NCBI RefSeq assembly: GCF_000283655.1
Contig: NC_016586.1
Span: forward strand, 77,001-141,000
Source of the DNA: Azospirillum lipoferum 4B
GTDB taxonomy: Bacteria; Pseudomonadota; Alphaproteobacteria; Azospirillales; Azospirillaceae
Direction of reading: 5' to 3'
Length of the DNA stretch: 64,000 nucleotides
Under the pieces are notes generated by a model that made no database searches, had not been told where the DNA came from, and saw only the letters and a list, made by a program, of their open reading frames with translations. Shown piece after piece: positions 10,601-19,309 of this stretch (position 1 is the first letter of the stretch; the number at the start of each line of letters is the position of its first letter). The position numbers and the translations under genes are program-made.

Positions 10601-13600
10601 CCAGCGTATAGCCGATCTCGGCCATGAGCTGGGCCGCCGCATCATAGGCCGCCCCCAGCGCCTTGAGCGCCGAGGCGGCGGCGGCGGCGGCGAAGCTGAA
10701 CAGGCCGTTGATCATCGCCCGCGCCCACTGGATGAAATCATTCAGCAGGTTTTCGAACAGGGCGCCGGCATTTTTCACCACCCAATCGGCGATGACCGTG
10801 GTCAGGTCGGCCAGATCCGACAGTTTGAAGTCGATGCCGGCGCTGAAGCTCTGATCGCCCCAGTTGAACGAGATCTTACCCTTGAACGCCGCCTGGACGT
10901 TGGAGTCGCCGGAGGTCAGGGGGAAACTGACCGCCAGCGACAGGCCGAAGCCGGTGTTCAGGTGGATCGAGGGAATCACCGTCACCCCGGCCACCTTGAC
11001 CGGGTCGGTGTCGACGTCCAGATCGAGGCTGAGGTCGAAATTTGCGGAAAAGCCCTCATTGGCGACCAGGCAGGTCATCCGGGCATCGAGAACGTCGAGT
11101 GCGGTGGACAGTTCCAGATAAAAGCTGAGCCCGCTGGACAGGATGCTGATCTCGGTGCTGATCTTGGCCATATTGAGCAGGCTGACAGCGGCATCGAGAT
11201 AGAAATGGGGCGGGATGTCGCCAACCTGATACGTGTAGAGCGACACCCGCGGCCCGAGGGTGTCGTCGGTGGCCGCGGTGATGACCAGCAGTGGCGGCAC
11301 CGGGGTGTTGCCGATGGCGGCGGGATAGAGGATCGGTTCCGGCGCGTCGGCATCGACCTTCAGCCCCAGGGTCGGGGCCAACTCGGCAACGATGTCCAGT
11401 TCCAGCCCAGGCAGTTTCAGCCGGCCGCCGAAACCATAGCCCTGCTGATAGGTGACAAGGCCGAGGGTAACCGTGTTGGGCACCACATAGAGCCAGGGAT
11501 CCATGGCCAGGGTGTAGGGCGGGCTGCCGGTGCCGGTCCGTACCAGGTGGAAAATCTGCCCGCTCTGGAAGTCGGCGATGAACCATTCGGTGTTGACGTC
11601 GGGATTGTCGGCGTCGCCGAGAATGACGGTCAGGGTCTGATAAAGCGCGCCGGCCGCAGGCTTCTGCATCGGCTGGCCCAACTCGGCGACCAAGGCGAAA
11701 AAGGCGTTGGGGACGACGTAGTCGTTGAGCTGGGCGAAATCGGCGTCGGTCAGCGTCGTGGTCGCGGTGGACAGGTCGAAGGGGATTGGATAGACGCCAT
11801 AGGTCTCGAGGACGCTTTGCAGCAGCGACGGCACCTCCACTCCGGCGGCGGCCCAGGCCATCATTTCGGCGAACTGCAGGAACGCGACCTCGCTCATGCT
11901 GCCGATGAACAGGCTGTCGTCGGGATTGGCGCCGTCGAAATAGATCGCGACGAACGCCTCGACCCCGGCGGGTGGATAGGCCAGGAAACCCGTCAGGCCG
12001 AAGCTGGGGACCGGCTCGCCGCCCTGTTCCGCCACCCCGAGCAATAGCCCGAGGTCGGCAACCGACAAATCCGGGATGCCGAACGGTTCGTGCCATGTGC
12101 CGGACATGAAGATCGCGGCGAAACCCCCCACCCCGCCGGCGCTGGTCGCCTCGAATTCCAACTGACCGTCGAACAGCAACTGGTCGGACTTGGTGCCATC
12201 GCCGCTATCGACCCACCCCGAACCGGGATCGATCGAAACCAGGATCGAGAACAGCACCTGATAATCGACGTCGATGCCGGTCTCGGTCATGGCCAGGGCC
12301 AGGCTGACGCTCTCGATATCGATCCCGGCGCCCAGATTCAGCGCGATATCGCTCATGGTCCCGGCAAACTGGAATTTCCAGCCTCCGGCGATGTCGTAGA
12401 AACCGATCATGACGCTGATCGCCGACACGCTGCCGGTCATCAGCGACACCGAGGTCCTGGTGAGATCGTCCGGACACTCCGGCCAGCTGAAGGCGGCCGA
12501 GAAGGTCATGCCGGCGCAAACGCCGGGGAAATAGGACTGGGTGGCGATCGGCAGCAGGAAGGACGGGTTGGTGAAATTGGCCACCGTGAAGGCGATCACC
12601 GAGGACAGGCCGAAATCGTCGAAAGGGGCCAGAGCCGAATTCATCCCGGCGAAGAAGCCCGGTGTGAGTTCCACCTGGATACCGGCGGCGAAGCCGGTCT
12701 TGCCGGTGCCGGTATAAAGGGCCGGTACCGCCGAGAAGAAGCCGGCCATGCTGGCGTCGCCGCCGGCCGCGACCCCGGTCAGGGTGAAGACGTCGCTTTC
12801 GAAATCATAGTCGAAGCCCACCGTGATCGGGTCCAGGTCGGGAGCCGTGGGGATCGGTGCCGGCAGCGGCACCTGGGTCGCGCCGAAGGCATCGACGAAG
12901 GCGGTCCAGTCATAGGTCTGGCCGGCGCTGAAGCTGCCTTTCAACAGGCCAAGGCTCGGCCCCCAACTGTAATCCATGCCGAAGGCGATGTCGGCGATGG
13001 TGATGCCGCCGCCGATGGTGCCGGCCCAGCTGCTGCCGGAATCGGGCGAGCTGACGTCGATGGTGAAATCCCCGCCCATCGTCTGGCCGCAGACGGTCAG
13101 GCTCCAGCCGACGGCGCCGCTGACCGCCATGGCGTCGGTGATGGTATCGATCGTAAGCGAAAAGGCTTCCACCGTCAGAGCCAGGGAAAACTGGTCCGGC
13201 GTCACCACCGGCCCCAGCAGCTGGCCGACCACGTCGGAAACCACCACGGTCTGCGCCTGGAGCAATTGGCCGGAAAAGCGCATTCCCGCGGATTCCAGCA
13301 AGGCGCTCAAGCTGAACTGCCAACTGTTGACCGCAAACACGCCGTCGACGGTGAAGACCGCGGCATTCGCCGACCAGCCATAATCCAGATTGAGCGTGGT
13401 CGCCGAAAGACTGATGGCGAGTCCCGCCAGCGTCAACTGGATGTCGGCGGTGGCCTGGAACGACAGGGTGTCGGCGTCCAGGTCGACGGCGATGCCGAAG
13501 CCGCTGAAGGTCAGGGTCCCGACATCGGCATTGGCCGGGGCCTGGACATCCAGCACCGACAGCATGGCGCTGTTGACCTCGGCGAAGGACAGCGTGACCG

Positions 13601-14786
13601 TGTTCTGCAAGGTCCCGGCAAAGGACAACGAAGGATATTCAATATCGAGATCGAAATAATAACCGCCGAGATCCAGCGTGGCGCCGATCGAGCCCGACAG
13701 GCTGGACGGCGGGCCGTAGACATAGCTCCACGTCATTTCCAGGGAGACCACCTGGAAGTCCGGAAAGGCCGGGATCGGAATCCAGGGCTCGATCAGACCG
13801 AGGGAACCGAAGGTGGAGGACATGGCGCCGGTGGACGGATCGCCGGTGGCGCCGAACAGGATGATCCCCGGCACCATCCCCGCAAACAGGCTGGAGGTCA
13901 GGGAACCGGGAAAGCCCGCGCTGTTGGGAAACAGCGGAATCAGAACATCCTGATTGGCCACGGGATTGGAGCCGGCGGCGCCGCTGAAGCTGAGAGTGAC
14001 CACGTTGGTCCGGCTCAGGGTCACGGTCATGACCAGGGTGGTATCGTTGATCGCGCCGCAATCGGCGACGAAGTCGTTGCCGATGCTCGGCAGATAGGCG
14101 GTGTCGGTGGTGTCGGTGTAGGACGATTGCTCATAGCCCAGAGTCAGGCGGTAGCTGGCGTTGGTGAGCGGCAACGGATCGAACATCAACCGGATGGTGC
14201 CGAGCGCGCCGGACAGGGTAAACGCCGGCCCCCACTCGCTCAGAACCACAGGCCCGGAAATCGGCGCCGGGCTCGGCATATCGGCGAGCAGCGGCAAGGG
14301 TGTCAGCGGTCCGGTGGCGAAGATTTCGGCCGACAGGATCAGGCCGTCGGATACCCCGCCGCCGTTGTAGCCGAACACCAGCCCGGGGTATCGCAGGGCA
14401 TCGGTGGTGAAGGTCGTGCCGCTGAAGCCATAGAAGCTGTCGCCCAGCACCCATCCCGCCGGCAGCGCGACCGTCACCTCCAGGCTGGCCTCGTCGCTGC
14501 CGCTGGTGATGATGGTGACGGTGACGCCAAACGCCGCCCCGTCGAGAAAACCGCTGGAGCCGCCCCAGGACTGGACCGTGCCGGCAAGGAAGCCGGAGGT
14601 GCCGGAAAAGACGAGGGTGTCGCCGTCGGGCTGCGGCAGCGCCCCCGGCAACACCACCGCGATCGCCGCCGGCAAGCCGGTGGCGGCCAGCAGCGCATCC
14701 AGTCCGATAGTTCCCAGGCTGGCATCGTCCAGACGGACTGTGCCCCCCTGGGCCGCCAGGGTATCATAGATGGTCTCGATCGCCAT
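4644..14786 (-). CDS. Giant 3380-residue beta-rich protein of unknown function
   Basis: I do not recognise the family. The protein starts MAIETIYDTLAAQGG with no signal peptide; GGGAG precedes the ATG. It is rich in Gly, Ala, Thr, Ser, Leu and Asp and poor in Lys and Cys. Residues 1 to about 1350 are successive amphipathic beta stretches of alternating hydrophobic residues (for example DIQLTLAGLAISLSATTLNL), often ending in FxG/FSG turns. An Ala-rich, apparently helical segment lies near residues 1350-1435 (FSFAAAAAASALKALGAAYD), then more beta-rich modules, a short basic stretch (RLERLTRRLKTKPRQ) near 1855, and long Thr/Ala/Asp-rich modules to the end. No RTX nonapeptides, cadherin repeats, NRPS/PKS motifs or autotransporter ending are visible. 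It is last in a minus-strand operon 18 bp after the EEP gene. A structural, surface or lipid-carrying role is possible but unproven. Confidence 0.75.
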   Translation of the reverse strand: MAIETIYDTLAAQGGTVRLDDASLGTIGLDALLAATGLPAAIAVVLPGALPQPDGDTLVFSGTSGFLAGTVQSWGGSSGFLDGAAFGVTVTIITSGSDEASLEVTVALPAGWVLGDSFYGFSGTTFTTDALRYPGLVFGYNGGGVSDGLILSAEIFATGPLTPLPLLADMPSPAPISGPVVLSEWGPAFTLSGALGTIRLMFDPLPLTNASYRLTLGYEQSSYTDTTDTAYLPSIGNDFVADCGAINDTTLVMTVTLSRTNVVTLSFSGAAGSNPVANQDVLIPLFPNSAGFPGSLTSSLFAGMVPGIILFGATGDPSTGAMSSTFGSLGLIEPWIPIPAFPDFQVVSLEMTWSYVYGPPSSLSGSIGATLDLGGYYFDLDIEYPSLSFAGTLQNTVTLSFAEVNSAMLSVLDVQAPANADVGTLTFSGFGIAVDLDADTLSFQATADIQLTLAGLAISLSATTLNLDYGWSANAAVFTVDGVFAVNSWQFSLSALLESAGMRFSGQLLQAQTVVVSDVVGQLLGPVVTPDQFSLALTVEAFSLTIDTITDAMAVSGAVGWSLTVCGQTMGGDFTIDVSSPDSGSSWAGTIGGGITIADIAFGMDYSWGPSLGLLKGSFSAGQTYDWTAFVDAFGATQVPLPAPIPTAPDLDPITVGFDYDFESDVFTLTGVAAGGDASMAGFFSAVPALYTGTGKTGFAAGIQVELTPGFFAGMNSALAPFDDFGLSSVIAFTVANFTNPSFLLPIATQSYFPGVCAGMTFSAAFSWPECPDDLTRTSVSLMTGSVSAISVMIGFYDIAGGWKFQFAGTMSDIALNLGAGIDIESVSLALAMTETGIDVDYQVLFSILVSIDPGSGWVDSGDGTKSDQLLFDGQLEFEATSAGGVGGFAAIFMSGTWHEPFGIPDLSVADLGLLLGVAEQGGEPVPSFGLTGFLAYPPAGVEAFVAIYFDGANPDDSLFIGSMSEVAFLQFAEMMAWAAAGVEVPSLLQSVLETYGVYPIPFDLSTATTTLTDADFAQLNDYVVPNAFFALVAELGQPMQKPAAGALYQTLTVILGDADNPDVNTEWFIADFQSGQIFHLVRTGTGSPPYTLAMDPWLYVVPNTVTLGLVTYQQGYGFGGRLKLPGLELDIVAELAPTLGLKVDADAPEPILYPAAIGNTPVPPLLVITAATDDTLGPRVSLYTYQVGDIPPHFYLDAAVSLLNMAKISTEISILSSGLSFYLELSTALDVLDARMTCLVANEGFSANFDLSLDLDVDTDPVKVAGVTVIPSIHLNTGFGLSLAVSFPLTSGDSNVQAAFKGKISFNWGDQSFSAGIDFKLSDLADLTTVIADWVVKNAGALFENLLNDFIQWARAMINGLFSFAAAAAASALKALGAAYDAAAQLMAEIGYTLDEVYDAIKAVFAVAEELLINALTKAFHIQFSYAALSQQVGPATTATAPSTLLDWTENTAAPAVAAGEWLSIMQPDSGVSGVFAASLFDTISLDIALADPGLYALSFKGFGLSATMPYQRVSDSLGVFSLEMPSSAELLTIGFGPFGFRNPALTIAIYTDGTYLFDYGYPDDGDWSRSAALVTPIFSGQGGFQFTSLGNSSLPAGWSPVTLALGVAAAMRIALDGSLDLGMLSGGWSLTYEGGFTAIAGYGAGLSPTGSAVIDPSQPAEFQGTLTLSFSGALYGSVDFGIVSAAVHVDLSGTMGCGLTVGSSVALSLNVLVSVGVKVRIKLGLFKITISFKFSMHVDVGPATLPWPSTAMPSSAVTSPLEPIAWAGTPSSRLLSSRTMAATAAGASLPALGLWFIPELTITYDGKGSGTPAMLFNLAIPYTEADPGCMFNLLVQSLLQWALSLDGEAGETTAVSRDRLERLTRRLKTKPRQSRLYADADDPDTLLTYDLLVQFLQDWFSAVTVTVPVSDASAVAFPMIPDLVAWGGVEGGTSSSLCDFAQYNRQPTSYEDAIAATFATFKLFAAPETTAPLAMAEDDGTASLATYAFLAYFEYLLQGGAGEALDLTGAAGLDQIGAADWAALAFDQTASGITVSFRGGVQLPANGEAGQDMAPLYQLTGQQMTLATIATPPTAISLSLARGSGGGWITLDPQPVAGFSQQAVSDILGLTVSAQLTRVTQTALTAILATYPFGSFTAYAPTDGKSATLAAIPPALAAAPGAVTLATGVPGQSGTLDGDVQWASLLTLTLRQVVAAGGGIDQTVYTLTAVDSSQVGVIAQLIVASAAGTALTLTLLVPTGDGGYAACAAAADATTLLRTNLSTESQPQLDTAARSQTEEASATGGTDPVAAALTDAANALAILLALGETNAAGYYLALDEADSGLAGLFTTSNTATAALLVARGSAVNGTATTSSAATDNVLLVDQIAASDLTSLGLFATSTSLVGYQPAYPPGVLPVTVTRPNPETADSDEDQSWLDQLYGLFTVAISGSAYADLGYAPACSPADDGAETWTYFLSLPLTNLLAGGPSDNPYAAIGTTPTVTTQIRDCFGNPVTTNLTAFAVPQTYNDVLVGPGAWVGSTLNWTPTTKAGTLTVTLAVDKATLDNNLDTAQPLYAQAAWQLAETGDIEFRLSSSLDTGGAQPLAAAGQQAITAYVAAVLDYLDGASTTLPAAVELTYGIASPVAALPPVAVDVALILARVAHVDASTAALLPQVASIATPATADLSAGLTTFATIFQTAFPNLCLATGSGSGSNQLWAVAAGLLQPAISGTPTYFAPAPFYTSLQSGTTPVPQYGAFTTSSWTSADQSYAAVDCDQLFQSICGTIDLLLGGSYAAAAFRANPDGYRTLVEGRAAIAQLYSDNQLSWLFTEQAGAADDPTLWGSRESFSSNLQNALANAYVLDGVLAFDADWAKLPAGATATGLTLWGEVGPGNGSTALVTTTASLTLDDSASPATTLYYDFRPGELSADASLSVPLSYRVTHVALTDTGNGVSIWLALALPATVSIGTGDVEVPLIDRFFPTAPTLQTQSADATTVADADFSQLFQWRYSAGMLLEPVAQDTTTLTIRYNRQSADQAALKAMAAVTPVLTAAQALMRFQAGYAEIEPVLPDLLAADVNAANIVAALADLVLAIQINSDWAGSGATAPILAAAIPTASTELSLSLAAEEEDGKVTGRWILTVATTGDGTLPGTLSALPLTADGTAQPATTVLGIEPLQIAYIPEDDAASVLVQVTLDGLDLRLYQNAVTEAYVTRNASLLTGYTTEGSYVFVTATVAFPQPVAPYITGTGTGTGYNLAEVVATPVNATLANWLAALLSEVAGSAAHPRLALTLGYRFSQYTGTDAEGSIETIQAFQPVTLSRTVLLDTGSGGEVTVATFAQALADAFIGWQDSHPLDLHTGQLVVTLSLYSAQGSIGPALLQAPNLWLALAAIENETR

Positions 14787-14804
14787 CGGGGGCTCCCGGC
14801 TTAT

Positions 14805-16031
14805 TCAGAAGGAGAGGACCAAAGGCAGATGGTCAGAGGCGCCTAAGCGCTGCTGGCTGGCTCCCGTGGCGATTCGGATGGCGATATGGCCGAAATTGTC
14901 CCAACCGCGGAAGCTGTTGGTGGCATTCGCACCATAATTTCCGATCTGCGTCTGCAATTCGGATGCCCATGGCGTTCCATTGAAGATGCTCCCGGAAACC
15001 TGATCAATAATCCCAAAATTGTTAAAGACGATTCCGTTTGATCGATAGAATATATTATCAATTGATCCTCTGTTCCAATTCAAATAATTGAAATCATCTG
15101 GCCTGGGATTTCCAGTATTGAATAAAGTGGGTGTGCCAACCGCCTCGAAACCGTTGTTTCCAATGGCCGCAAGGTATTGATTGGCAAAGAATCCGGCATA
15201 GGCGCCGCCCGCATTGTTGGTGGGCACATTGAAATCACCCAAGACCAGCTTGGCGCCGTTGGCTCCCGGCGCGGCGGTCACCTCGGCCAGGCCGGCGACC
15301 GCCGCGGTCCCCAGCGTCGCTTGGTTGACGTCATCGACGGTCGACGGCGAGGTGTGGACGGCAAAGATATCGAGAGTGTTGATGGCGGCGCCATTTGGAT
15401 AGGTCAAAAGAAACCGGACCGGACTCCGATTCCAGGGGTAGGGGAAACCGACAAAACTCGTATTCAGGGCATCGGGATAAAATATCTGAGGTGCCGGCAA
15501 CGCGACGCCCAAATCCTGGAACGGCCCGACATCCCAGGGATTCGGATAGGCCGCCAGCTGGAAGGTTGGATTGACGGCCCCCTGGTTGATCGCTCCCTGA
15601 AGAAACCGGTTCCAGGGTGGCGTTGCGGTGGCAAAGTTACAGCCGATCTCGGTCGCTGGCACGGGGCCGAAATTGCTCCAGACATGCGGCCCCTGAAAGG
15701 TGAAGATCGCACTGTTGTATATCAGGCCCACGGCTTCGCTGTAATATCCGGTGCCGGTGCTGACCGGGGGGACGCACTGGTAGTTGTTGTCGATCGCGGC
15801 CATCAGTCCGGCGATCAGGCTCAAGCCGGTCGTGCCGTCGGTCTGGTAGATTTGCCCCGGCTGTTGGTTGGCCGCCCGGGTATGGACCTCCACGATGACG
15901 ATGATGTCGGGAACCCAGGCGAAAGGCGGGCCGACCCCTGGCAGCAGGGCGTTGGAGATCACGGTCTGAACGTCGGCTTCCTGATATTTTTCGGCGCTCA
16001 GATTCTGGATGTTCCAGTAGAGCAGATTCAT
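14805..16031 (-). CDS. Endonuclease/exonuclease/phosphatase-family protein
   Basis: 408 aa with the full set of EEP-fold motifs: WNIQN near residue 6, the metal-binding Glu in IIVIVEVHTRA, a SEAVGLIYNS block, the catalytic His in IFAVHTS, GDFNVP, SIDNIFYR and the terminal SDHLPLVLSF with the catalytic Asp-His pair. The family cleaves phosphodiester or phosphomonoester bonds in DNA, RNA, inositol phosphates or sphingomyelin under Mg2+; the substrate cannot be told here. There is no signal peptide. It contains Pro/Asn/Phe-rich insertions (residues about 105-190) beyond the minimal fold. It lies 22 bp after the 1083-aa gene and 18 bp before the giant gene, so it is almost certainly co-transcribed. 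GC is locally lower (14.9-15.2 kb) than in its neighbours. Confidence 0.88.
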   Translation of the reverse strand: MNLLYWNIQNLSAEKYQEADVQTVISNALLPGVGPPFAWVPDIIVIVEVHTRAANQQPGQIYQTDGTTGLSLIAGLMAAIDNNYQCVPPVSTGTGYYSEAVGLIYNSAIFTFQGPHVWSNFGPVPATEIGCNFATATPPWNRFLQGAINQGAVNPTFQLAAYPNPWDVGPFQDLGVALPAPQIFYPDALNTSFVGFPYPWNRSPVRFLLTYPNGAAINTLDIFAVHTSPSTVDDVNQATLGTAAVAGLAEVTAAPGANGAKLVLGDFNVPTNNAGGAYAGFFANQYLAAIGNNGFEAVGTPTLFNTGNPRPDDFNYLNWNRGSIDNIFYRSNGIVFNNFGIIDQVSGSIFNGTPWASELQTQIGNYGANATNSFRGWDNFGHIAIRIATGASQQRLGASDHLPLVLSF

Positions 16032-16053
16032 CGGCGTGGTCCCGTGCCTGCGG

Positions 16054-19000
16054 TCATAGGGAGGTTGCGGGCACGGCGTCGCCGAACCACAGCAGCGTTT
16101 GCGAGGGGTAGGGAGGGGCGCCGAACAGGGTGAGGGTGAAGGGGCGGGCGCTGCCCGGGATCGCCGCCCCCATGAAGGACAGGCTGCATTGTTGAAGCAG
16201 CAGCACCGTCCGGTTGGTGCCGTCGGAGGCCATCGTGTCGATCCCGGCCACGCCGATGGCGAGTTTCATCACCCCTTGCAGGGTCAGGCTGCAGGTCTGG
16301 TCGATGCCGGAGATCAGCAGGCCCAGGCTGTAGCTGCCGGAGGCGCCCCAGCCGAGATAGACGGTGCCGGTCAGGCTGCCGGCCTGGCTTGACAGCAGGC
16401 CCGGGCTGCCCAGGGTGATGGCGAAGACCAGGGCATAATCGAACCCGTCCACCGGCGGGGTCCAGCCGGTGGGCACCTGAAACGCGATGGCCCCCAGGTC
16501 CGACAGGCTGCCCGCTCCCGACAGCGATTGGGCGGTCAGCGGCAGGTCGGTGACCAGGCCCTGGCGCAGGCCGCTGGTCGGGGTGGGAAAGCGAACCTGG
16601 GCGACGTCGAAGGAATAGACCAGATCGACGCCGCTGCCGGTCATGACGATGCCCAGATCGGAATAGGCGAGAGCGTCGAAGTCGAACAGGTCGGTCGTGG
16701 GCGGGGAGCCGAGATAGAGATAAGGGTCTTCCGGTGCGGACGCGGGCGGATTGAAGACCAGGGCGCCGTTCAGTGAAAAACGCGACTGGTTGTCGTTGAC
16801 CTGAACGAATTGCAGGTTGGTGACGTTGACCGTCTTGAGAATCTGTGCAGTCGCTTGGCCGTCGAAATAATCATAGGCGATCCGGAATTCCGCCGGCCCG
16901 GCGGCGCTGAAGGCGTAATAGCCCGTGGCATCATCGCCGACCGGCTGCAGATACCGGCCGTCGATGGCGACGATATTGCTGGTGGCGTCCCCTCCGTCAT
17001 TCTGGAGAGCCGCGGGCAGACCGAACAATTGATTGATTTCCAACCGGCCGCCGGCGGTGAAACTGGTCAGGGTGCCGTTGATGAAGCCGGCGCGCAGGCT
17101 GTCCAGGGTGTAGCCGTAGGCGCCGCCAGCGGCGGGCGAGGCGGCCTGATCCGGGTTGGCATAATCGACCACGGCGAACGGTGCGCTGGCGGCCACCGCC
17201 GGGCTTTCGTCGCCGCCGCCGGACAGATCATTGACTTGGAGCCCGACCGCCAGCGCCGACAGCGTGCTGCCCAGGCTGTATTCCATGCTGGCGACGATTT
17301 CGGGCAGCGTGTTTGCCGGCGCCGACAGCGCCAGCAGACCATTCCAGGCCGGATCGGAAAGCGCGCTCCAAAGAGTGGTGTAGAGGGTGTCGCCCCCCTC
17401 GGCCGCAGCCTGGACGGTGGCGATGAGCGAGAGCAACGCCGCCTGGACCGCGGCGGGATCGGCATTGAAGGTGGCGGCCTCGGCCCAGTTGGCGAGGCTG
17501 CCGGCCAGGGTCGCGATATCGGTGCCGGCATATTTGAAGATCAGGAACTGGCCGTCCGCTCCGATCCCGGGTTCGAAGGACCAGTCGGAGAAGGCGACGT
17601 CGCCCGACAGCGAGAACAGGATGTCGCCGTCGCTGCCGGCGGTTCGCGAGACGACCAGGAAGCAATCATTGGTCATCAAGGCGGTTTGCAATGCCGGTGA
17701 GATGTCTTCGGCCACCCAGCTATGGGTTTTGCCCCCGGCATCGACAGTGGCCGCCAGTTGCACCGACAGCAGCACCTCTCCGTCGACCGTTGCCACCAAT
17801 CCGCTGTTGGTGACATAGGTGCTCGTGGTGTCCGCCGCGGGGGCTGGGGCGCTCGCCGTCCGGGCGGCGGCTTTGGCCGCCAGCGCCGCCTTGGTCGCCG
17901 TCGCCATGGTCTGGGCGCGCACCGGCGCCAGCACGTGGTTTTCGAAGGCCCGATAGGGCGTGGCCGCGACCTTGGCGATCTGGCTGTTGATCAGCCCATA
18001 GGCCGCCATTGGTACCGGCGACAGGGTGGTGCCGGCCACGAGCGGAAACGCCGCGCCGGTAAACAGATAGTCCGGCAGACCGGCGCCCCCCTGGAACAGC
18101 GCCGATTGGGCGGGCTGGCAGCGGTACTGGGCGCTGCCGTCGGCGGCCGAAACCGCGACCCAGGCGGTGACCGCCGCCCCGCCGCGATCGTCGAGCGGGT
18201 CGCTCTGGTCGCTGGCGGTGGCGGTCGTCGGATCGAGCGGGCAATAGGCCGCACCGGCGATGAAGCTCAGCACCGATCCGGCGGCTCCCCCCAGCCCCTC
18301 GGTGCCGACCGAACCGCACAGCAGCGCCACCGAGCCGTCGGACATGGCCGGACTCAAGCTGGCGGTGAAATCGCCGTCGGGCTCGAGGCAACTTTCGCCC
18401 CCGGTTCCCCACAGGGAGCGGATCACCAGCCCGGCGCCGCTCCTGGGGGTCAGACACACGGTCTGGCCCAGCGGGCTGGTGAAGCCGGCCCCCAGGGTCG
18501 TCGCGGGCTGGGTGAAGCTGAACCGGGTCCGGGCGCCGTCGAAGGGCGCGGCTGGATCCAGGCTGACATGGTAGCCGATCTTTGGTCCCGCCGCCCCGAC
18601 GTCGAACAGCGGATAATTCAGGACCGTGACCGCGGCGCCGCTTGACTGGTAAAGATAATGAATTCCGAGATTGGCGGACGACGGGCTGGGGTCGAAGGAT
18701 AGGGTGGCGCCCAAGATCAGAAGGCCGGCGTCGCTGCCGGTCAGGGCCAGGGTCAGGCTGGGATCGAATCCGGTGATGCCCGAACCCCGGATGTTGAAGA
18801 TGAACTTTCCCTGGGCGGTAATGGTCAGGGTGTCGCTGGCAGAATTCCGGGTGAACGGGCTGCCGCTGGGAATGAAGAAGGCGAAATTATTGCCGAAGCC
18901 GATGTTGGCGCTGCTCAGGATCAGCGGGCCCGTGGTCGATCCCGTAGCCAGCCATTGCAGCCCGTTGGAGAGATCGTCGGCATTCCGGCACCAGACCGGA

Positions 19001-19305
19001 ACCGTGGTGCCGGTGAAGACCGCCGCCGCCGGACTGCCCCACAGGGCTTCGGCAAAGCTGGGCAGATCGGCCGGCGCGGCCGGGGCGAAAACCCAGAATC
19101 CCGGGACTGGCGGAATCATCGACGGGGTTTGGGACGAAGCTTGGTCGAGCCAGGCCCAATCGCTGAGGATTTGCGGGACGGCGGTCAGCGACACGCCCTC
19201 GGGCAGAACCAGAGCGACCCAGGGGCCGGCCAAGGGGCTGGATGGAGTCGAAACCGGCAGATAGACTGACGGGCACGCTGCGCTTGCCTGGAGTTGGATC
19301 GTCAT
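16054..19305 (-). CDS. 1083-residue beta-rich protein of unknown function
   Basis: Not recognised. Starts MTIQLQASAACPSVYLPVST, with no signal peptide. It shares the style of the 3380-aa product: long Gly/Ala/Ser/Thr/Asp-rich beta stretches with FxLxG and LxFxG turns, several Cys, and an aromatic-rich N-terminal third. Residues about 480-500 are Ala-rich and helical (MATATKAALAAKAAARTASA). The C-terminal 250 residues contain regular strands ending in LTLFGAPPYPSQTLLWFGDA. The start is four bases after the stop of the 147-aa gene, indicating coupling. With the giant protein it may form one large assembly; that is inference from adjacency and composition only. Confidence 0.75.
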   Translation of the reverse strand: MTIQLQASAACPSVYLPVSTPSSPLAGPWVALVLPEGVSLTAVPQILSDWAWLDQASSQTPSMIPPVPGFWVFAPAAPADLPSFAEALWGSPAAAVFTGTTVPVWCRNADDLSNGLQWLATGSTTGPLILSSANIGFGNNFAFFIPSGSPFTRNSASDTLTITAQGKFIFNIRGSGITGFDPSLTLALTGSDAGLLILGATLSFDPSPSSANLGIHYLYQSSGAAVTVLNYPLFDVGAAGPKIGYHVSLDPAAPFDGARTRFSFTQPATTLGAGFTSPLGQTVCLTPRSGAGLVIRSLWGTGGESCLEPDGDFTASLSPAMSDGSVALLCGSVGTEGLGGAAGSVLSFIAGAAYCPLDPTTATASDQSDPLDDRGGAAVTAWVAVSAADGSAQYRCQPAQSALFQGGAGLPDYLFTGAAFPLVAGTTLSPVPMAAYGLINSQIAKVAATPYRAFENHVLAPVRAQTMATATKAALAAKAAARTASAPAPAADTTSTYVTNSGLVATVDGEVLLSVQLAATVDAGGKTHSWVAEDISPALQTALMTNDCFLVVSRTAGSDGDILFSLSGDVAFSDWSFEPGIGADGQFLIFKYAGTDIATLAGSLANWAEAATFNADPAAVQAALLSLIATVQAAAEGGDTLYTTLWSALSDPAWNGLLALSAPANTLPEIVASMEYSLGSTLSALAVGLQVNDLSGGGDESPAVAASAPFAVVDYANPDQAASPAAGGAYGYTLDSLRAGFINGTLTSFTAGGRLEINQLFGLPAALQNDGGDATSNIVAIDGRYLQPVGDDATGYYAFSAAGPAEFRIAYDYFDGQATAQILKTVNVTNLQFVQVNDNQSRFSLNGALVFNPPASAPEDPYLYLGSPPTTDLFDFDALAYSDLGIVMTGSGVDLVYSFDVAQVRFPTPTSGLRQGLVTDLPLTAQSLSGAGSLSDLGAIAFQVPTGWTPPVDGFDYALVFAITLGSPGLLSSQAGSLTGTVYLGWGASGSYSLGLLISGIDQTCSLTLQGVMKLAIGVAGIDTMASDGTNRTVLLLQQCSLSFMGAAIPGSARPFTLTLFGAPPYPSQTLLWFGDAVPATSL

Positions 19306-19309
19306 TGCA

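Noticed and set aside
9273-12047. Long plus-strand open frames antisense to the 3380-residue gene (also 12090-14846, 47491-51348 and 6603-8000)
   Set aside because: They are Arg/Gly/Gln/His-rich, lack ribosome sites and domain content, and mirror the codon bias of the minus-strand genes in high-GC DNA.
4644-14786. 3380-residue protein as an RTX adhesin, NRPS/PKS or autotransporter
   Set aside because: No RTX nonapeptides, carrier or condensation motifs, signal peptide or barrel-type C-terminus are visible.
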